Positions 15,474-19,051 of a stretch of 19,051 nt of DNA are shown one piece after another (the stretch's first letter is position 1; every line of letters starts with the position of its first letter). Source of the DNA: Erythrobacter sp. CCH5-A1 (GTDB taxonomy: Bacteria > Pseudomonadota > Alphaproteobacteria > Sphingomonadales > Sphingomonadaceae); the NCBI RefSeq assembly GCF_001557115.1, contig NZ_LSKQ01000146.1:1-19051 (forward strand). Reading direction: 5' to 3'. The position numbers were made by a program, and so were the translations under genes. A model generated the notes under the pieces. It was not told where the DNA came from. It saw only the letters and a program-made list of their open reading frames with translations, and searched no databases.

Positions 15474-16247
15474 TTACTTCCCCGTCCAGTTGGGCTTGCG
15501 CTTCTCGGCGAAGGCGGCGGCGCCTTCGCGGGCGTCGTGGCTGACGAAAACCGGGCCGATCAGCTGGCCTTGCTTGGCGTAGCGTTCATCCATCGCCCAG
15601 CCGCGCGATTCCTTGACGATCTGCTTGGAGACGCGGACCGCCAGCGGGCCGTTCGCGGCGATGCGCGCGGCGAGCGCCTTGGCGGCATCGAGCGCAGAGC
15701 CCTCGGTCACTTCGTTGATTAGGCCGAGGCTGTAGGCGCGGGGTGCGTCGATGAAATCTCCGGTCAGCGCCAGCTCCATCGCGACGCGCTGCGGGATCTG
15801 GTCGGGGAGCATCATCACGCCGCCCGCCGCCGCCACAAGACCGCGCTTCACTTCGGGAATGCCGAACTTCGCGCCAGCGTTGGCGACCACGAGATCGCAG
15901 GCGATCATCAGCTCGAGCCCGCCGGCGAGCGCATAGCCCTCGACCGCGGCGATCAGCGGCTTCTTGGGCGGGGCCTCGACCACGCCGCCGAAGCCGCGGC
16001 CTTCGACCGTGGGCCGCTCGCCGCGCAGGAAGCCCTTCAAGTCCATGCCGGAGCAGAACGTGCCGCCCGCGCCGGTCAGAATGCCGACTCGCAGATCATC
16101 CTCGGCGTCGAGCCGATCCATCGCCGCCGCGATTCCCTCGGCCGCGGCGCGGGTCATGGCATTCTTGGCATCGGGCCGGTTGATGGTGACGATGAGGACG
16201 CCGTCCTCGACTTCGGTCAGCACTTCGGGTGCGGTTGCATCGCTCAC
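15474..16247 (-). CDS. Enoyl-CoA hydratase/isomerase (crotonase family)
   Basis: This 257-aa crotonase-fold protein most likely hydrates trans-2-enoyl-CoA to 3-hydroxyacyl-CoA. Oxyanion-hole segments are CSGMDLKGF (65-73) and YALAGGLELM (105-114). Both acidic residues used by true hydratases are present: E112 (GGLELM) and E132 (IPEVKRG), which correspond to the two catalytic glutamates of rat enoyl-CoA hydratase. This makes hydratase activity more likely than a pure isomerase or thioesterase role. The start is GTG at 16247 with AGGGAGAG upstream; no ATG fits as well. It is the first gene of a two-gene operon with the acyl-CoA dehydrogenase and is divergent from the thiolase across a 117-bp region with a perfect palindrome. 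Confidence 0.93.
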   Translation of the reverse strand: MSDATAPEVLTEVEDGVLIVTINRPDAKNAMTRAAAEGIAAAMDRLDAEDDLRVGILTGAGGTFCSGMDLKGFLRGERPTVEGRGFGGVVEAPPKKPLIAAVEGYALAGGLELMIACDLVVANAGAKFGIPEVKRGLVAAAGGVMMLPDQIPQRVAMELALTGDFIDAPRAYSLGLINEVTEGSALDAAKALAARIAANGPLAVRVSKQIVKESRGWAMDERYAKQGQLIGPVFVSHDAREGAAAFAEKRKPNWTGK

Positions 16248-16273
16248 TCGAATCTCTCCCTATCGAAAATGTG

Positions 16274-16293
16274 ATTGCGTTTCGAAACGCAAT
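16274..16293. promoter_or_regulatory. Perfect 20-bp palindrome, candidate operator for both divergent beta-oxidation operons
   Basis: ATTGCGTTTCGAAACGCAAT is identical to its own reverse complement over all 20 bases. It lies 27 bp from the hydratase start and 71 bp from the thiolase start, within the 117-bp divergent region, where promoters for both sides must be. Its AT-rich centre and exact symmetry suit binding by a dimeric TetR-, GntR- or MerR-type regulator of acyl-CoA metabolism. No regulator gene is in the window. Confidence 0.65.
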
Positions 16294-16364
16294 TCTTGTG
16301 CGAGTGGTGCAGCCGGTTTACGGACGCGTCAACCGCAATTTCGCTATAAACGGAGAGGACCACC

Positions 16365-17633
16365 ATGGCCGAAGCCTACATCATCGATGCCGTCCGCACC
16401 CCGCGCGGGATCGGCAAGCAGGGCAAGGGCGCGCTCGCCGCGTGCCACCCGCAGCACCTCGCCGCGACCGTGCTTAAGGCGATCAAGGACCGCAACAATC
16501 TCGACACCAAGACGGTCGATGACGTGATCTGGTCGGTCAGCACGCAGGACGGGATGCAGGCGGGCGACATGGGGCGGATGGCCGCGCTCGACGCGGGCTA
16601 TGACATCACCTCCAGCGGCACCACGCTCGACCGTTTCTGCGGCGGCGGGATCACCAGCGTCGCGCTCGCCGCCGCGCAGGTGATGAGCGGGATGGAGGAC
16701 TGCGTCGTCGCGGGCGGCACCGAGATGATGAGCCTCACCGCCGCGATGAGCCAGGAGAAGATGCGCGCCGGGATCAAGCCGCCGATGATGGGCAGCTACA
16801 ACGCGCGGCTCCAGCAGGTGCACCCGCAGTCGCACCAGGGCATCTGCGGCGATGCGATTGCGAGCAAGGAAGGCTTCACCCGAGAGGAGCTGGACGAGGT
16901 CGGCTACCGCTCGCAGCAGCGCGCGGCCGAGGCGATTGCCGAGAACCGCTTTGCCAAATCGGTCGTCCCCGTGGTGGCCGATGACGGCACGGTGCTGCTC
17001 GACCGCGAGGAATATCCTCGCCCGCAGACCACCCGCGAAGACCTCGCCAAGCTCGAACCGGCCTTCCCCAAGATCGCCGATGTTCCGCTCGACGCCGAGG
17101 GGACGACGTTCCGCAAGCTGATCAACCAGAAATACCCCGATCTCGAGATCAAGCACTTCCACCATGCGGGCAACTCCTCGGGCGTCGTCGATGGCGCGGC
17201 TGCCGTGCTGATCACCTCGAAGGACTATGCCCAGAAGCACGGCCTCAAGCCCCGCGCGCGCATCGTCGCCACCGCCAACATGGGCGATGATCCGACGCTG
17301 ATGCTCAACGCGCCTGTCCCGGCGGCGAAGAAGGTGCTGGCCAAGGCCGGCCTCACCACCGACGATATCGACCTCTACGAGATCAACGAGGCCTTCGCGG
17401 TGGTCGCGGCCAAGTTCGTGCGCGATCTGGAACTCGACTGGGACAAGGTCAACGTCAACGGCGGCTCGATCGCGCTCGGCCACCCGATCGGGGCGACGGG
17501 CTCGATCCTGATCGGCACCATCGTCGACGAGCTCGAGCGTCGCGGCGGGCGTTATGGCCTTGTCACCATGTGCGCAGCGGGCGGCATGGCGCCTGCGATC
17601 ATCGTCGAGCGGGTCGAAGACTTTGTCGACTGA
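16365..17633 (+). CDS. Acetyl-CoA C-acyltransferase (thiolase)
   Basis: This 422-aa thiolase probably cleaves 3-ketoacyl-CoA with CoA in the last step of beta-oxidation. The nucleophilic cysteine is C92 in [11 protein letters not shown], the C-terminal His is H373 in [11 protein letters not shown], and the proton-relay Cys is C403 in [19 protein letters not shown] is also present. The active-site context DRFCGGG differs from the usual NR-x-C-x-SG, which marks a subgroup but keeps all catalytic residues. The start ATG follows GGAGAGG by 6 nt. The thiolase-like TLP1-type gene overlaps its 3' end by 11 bp. It is divergent from the hydratase-dehydrogenase operon, which supplies the preceding steps of the pathway. 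Confidence 0.95.
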   Translation: MAEAYIIDAVRTPRGIGKQGKGALAACHPQHLAATVLKAIKDRNNLDTKTVDDVIWSVSTQDGMQAGDMGRMAALDAGYDITSSGTTLDRFCGGGITSVALAAAQVMSGMEDCVVAGGTEMMSLTAAMSQEKMRAGIKPPMMGSYNARLQQVHPQSHQGICGDAIASKEGFTREELDEVGYRSQQRAAEAIAENRFAKSVVPVVADDGTVLLDREEYPRPQTTREDLAKLEPAFPKIADVPLDAEGTTFRKLINQKYPDLEIKHFHHAGNSSGVVDGAAAVLITSKDYAQKHGLKPRARIVATANMGDDPTLMLNAPVPAAKKVLAKAGLTTDDIDLYEINEAFAVVAAKFVRDLELDWDKVNVNGGSIALGHPIGATGSILIGTIVDELERRGGRYGLVTMCAAGGMAPAIIVERVEDFVD

Positions 17634-19051
17634 GGTTGCGGACAAAACCCCGGTCATCATCGGGGTCGGCCAGTATTCGGAGAGGGTGGGCGAGCCCGGC
17701 TACGCAGCCCTCTCCTACATGGACCTCGCCGGACGGGCGCTGGCTGGGGCGATTGCGGATAGCGGGGCGAGCGGCGGTGTGGCGGAAGCCATCGACACTC
17801 TCGCCGCGATCCGCGCCTTCGAGATGTCGCGGCCTGATCGCAAGCCGCCGTTCGGCGCGGCGAACAATGTGCCGCGCGCGATTGCCAAGCGGGTGGGGGC
17901 GAACCCGGCGCGCGCGATCCTGACGACCACCGGCGGGCAGACCAACCAGCAGCTGGTTGGCGAATTCGCCAGCGCCATCGCGGCGGGGGACAGTCGCTGC
18001 GCGGTAATCGTCGGCTCCGAGGCGATCTCGACCGTCCTCGCCCTCACCGCCAAGGGCGAGATTCCCGACTGGTCGGAGGAGATCGAGGGCGACTTCGAGG
18101 ATCAGGGCTTCGGGGTCGAGGAACTGATGGAGCCCGCCCTCTTCATGCACGGCGCAAGCGGGGCGATCCCGCTCTATGCCCTCGCCGAGAACGCGCGGCG
18201 GCACCGGCTGGGAATGGGGCTGGAGGAATACCGGCTCCAGATCGGCAAGCTCTTCGCGCCCTTCACCAGGGTCGCGGCGGCGAACCCGCATTCGGCAGCT
18301 CCGGTCGAGCGCACGGCGCAAGAACTCGCCACCGTCACCGACCGCAACCGGATCGTCGCCGAGCCCTATCCGCGCATGACGGTCGCGCGCGATCAGGTGA
18401 ACCAGGCGGCGGCGGTGATCGTCGCCTCGGCGGGGCTGGCGCGCGAACTCGGGGTGCCCGAGGACAGGTGGGTCCACATCCACGCCGTCACCGCAGCGAC
18501 CGAGCTGAAGCTCTCGCAGCGGCCCGATCTGGCGGGCAACCCGGCGAGCCTCGCCAGCGTCGATGCGGCGCTGGCGCGGGCGGGGAAGGGGATTGCCGAC
18601 ATCCGCTATCTCGACTTCTACTCGTGCTTCGCGATCCCCGTGTTCAACCAGTGCGACCATTTCGGCCTTGAAGTGGACGACCCGCGCGGGTTGACTCTGA
18701 CCGGCGGCCTGCCGTTCTTCGGCGGGGCAGGTAACAACTATTCCGCGCACGCCATCGCCGAGGCGGTGAGCCGGGTGCGGGCGGATCGCGGCAGCTTCGC
18801 GCTGGTCGGTGCGAATGGCGGCTGGATGAGCAAATACGCGACCGGCATCTATTCGACGCAGCCCGCCGACTGGTCCGCCAACGACCGCTTCGCCGTGCTC
18901 CCCAAGGCGACCGACAAGGTCACGCTAGCCAAGAGCCCGGTGGAAAGCGCGGTGGTAGAGACCTACACCATCAATCGCGGTCCCAAGGGCGCGGAGGCGA
19001 TTGTCATCGGCCGCTCCGACACGGGGGGGCGGGTGGTGGGCAATGCCGACC
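17623..19051 (+). CDS. Thiolase-like protein, TLP1-type (partial, runs off the window)
   Basis: An open frame of at least 476 codons continues past the right edge. It reads as a thiolase-superfamily protein annotated elsewhere as acetyl-CoA acetyltransferase. PVIIGVGQYSER marks the N-terminus, YSCFAIPVFNQ lies at 333-343, and GGLPFFGGAGNNYSAHAIAE at 361-380. The C-terminal part (from about 425, ETYTINRGP then AIVIGRSDTGGRVVGNAD) matches the extra C-terminal domain I know from TLP1. The position of the nucleophilic cysteine is TTTGGQ (101-106), so classical thiolysis is doubtful. The start is most likely TTG at 17623 ([10 protein letters not shown]), overlapping the thiolase by 11 bp. An in-frame ATG at 17554 would add 23 unconvincing residues. 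Co-transcription with the thiolase is expected. Confidence 0.85.
   Translation, partial: MSTEVADKTPVIIGVGQYSERVGEPGYAALSYMDLAGRALAGAIADSGASGGVAEAIDTLAAIRAFEMSRPDRKPPFGAANNVPRAIAKRVGANPARAILTTTGGQTNQQLVGEFASAIAAGDSRCAVIVGSEAISTVLALTAKGEIPDWSEEIEGDFEDQGFGVEELMEPALFMHGASGAIPLYALAENARRHRLGMGLEEYRLQIGKLFAPFTRVAAANPHSAAPVERTAQELATVTDRNRIVAEPYPRMTVARDQVNQAAAVIVASAGLARELGVPEDRWVHIHAVTAATELKLSQRPDLAGNPASLASVDAALARAGKGIADIRYLDFYSCFAIPVFNQCDHFGLEVDDPRGLTLTGGLPFFGGAGNNYSAHAIAEAVSRVRADRGSFALVGANGGWMSKYATGIYSTQPADWSANDRFAVLPKATDKVTLAKSPVESAVVETYTINRGPKGAEAIVIGRSDTGGRVVGNAD

Noticed and set aside
16345..16350. TATAAA as a -10 box for the thiolase
   Set aside because: It lies only 14 bp before the ATG, which would put the transcription start after the Shine-Dalgarno sequence, and no -35 fits.
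16344..17660. A 438-codon minus-strand frame opposite the thiolase
   Set aside because: The thiolase has all catalytic motifs and a good ribosome-binding site; the antisense product is compositionally biased shadow sequence.
17599..18750. A 383-codon minus-strand frame opposite the TLP1-type gene
   Set aside because: The plus-strand frame continues open for 476 codons with recognisable thiolase-superfamily motifs; the minus frame has none.
1..19051. tRNA or rRNA genes, CRISPR arrays, insertion sequences or integrase/attachment sites
   Set aside because: I looked along both strands and saw no cloverleaf, regularly spaced repeat, transposase motif or terminal inverted repeats with target duplication.

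Overview
The window is GC-rich bacterial DNA with long antisense open frames, as expected of high-GC codon bias. The protein sequences (an N-terminal [21 protein letters not shown] in L11, two large TonB-dependent receptors with AFAQ/LAAQ-type signal peptides, long acyl-CoA catabolism operons) suggest an alphaproteobacterium of the Sphingomonadales, perhaps the Erythrobacter/Porphyrobacter group. The lineage is inferred from recalled protein styles, not from a search.

Left part (1-4630). A small zinc-ribbon-like protein converges with a two-gene minus-strand unit: pspA (PspA/IM30 membrane-stress coiled coil) followed by an unrecognised 554-aa membrane-anchored protein. A gene-free stretch of about 430 bp separates pspA from the divergent ribosomal operon rplK-rplA. 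That operon ends in a strong intrinsic terminator and is not next to secE/nusG or rplJL-rpoBC. A 101-aa two-helix membrane protein follows.

Middle part (4588-8876). Four minus-strand genes lie in series: an EthA-like flavin monooxygenase, a CinA-type molybdopterin-binding-domain protein, a NodB-fold deacetylase and a BcsL/CelD-like GNAT acyltransferase. The last two are 10 bp apart and look like a small glycan-modification pair.

Right part (9005-19051). Two plus-strand TonB-dependent receptors of different types are followed by a strong terminator. A tiny minus-strand gene for a secreted six-cysteine peptide (twin CX3C plus an eight-proline run) comes next, then the minus-strand pair acyl-CoA dehydrogenase / enoyl-CoA hydratase. 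Divergent from these are a thiolase and a thiolase-like TLP1-type protein that runs off the window; the latter starts at a non-ATG codon overlapping the thiolase end. Between the two divergent beta-oxidation operons lies a perfect 20-bp palindrome, the best candidate operator in the window. A 13-bp perfect inverted repeat lies between the dehydrogenase and the cysteine-rich peptide gene.

Taken together, the right two-thirds looks like part of an uptake-and-degradation locus for a hydrophobic acid, ketone or ester. Outer-membrane receptors would bring the substrate in, a Baeyer-Villiger-type oxygenase could open a ketone, and dehydrogenase, hydratase and thiolases would carry out beta-oxidation. 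The substrate cannot be read from the sequence. No RNA gene, CRISPR array, insertion sequence or transcription-factor gene was found.
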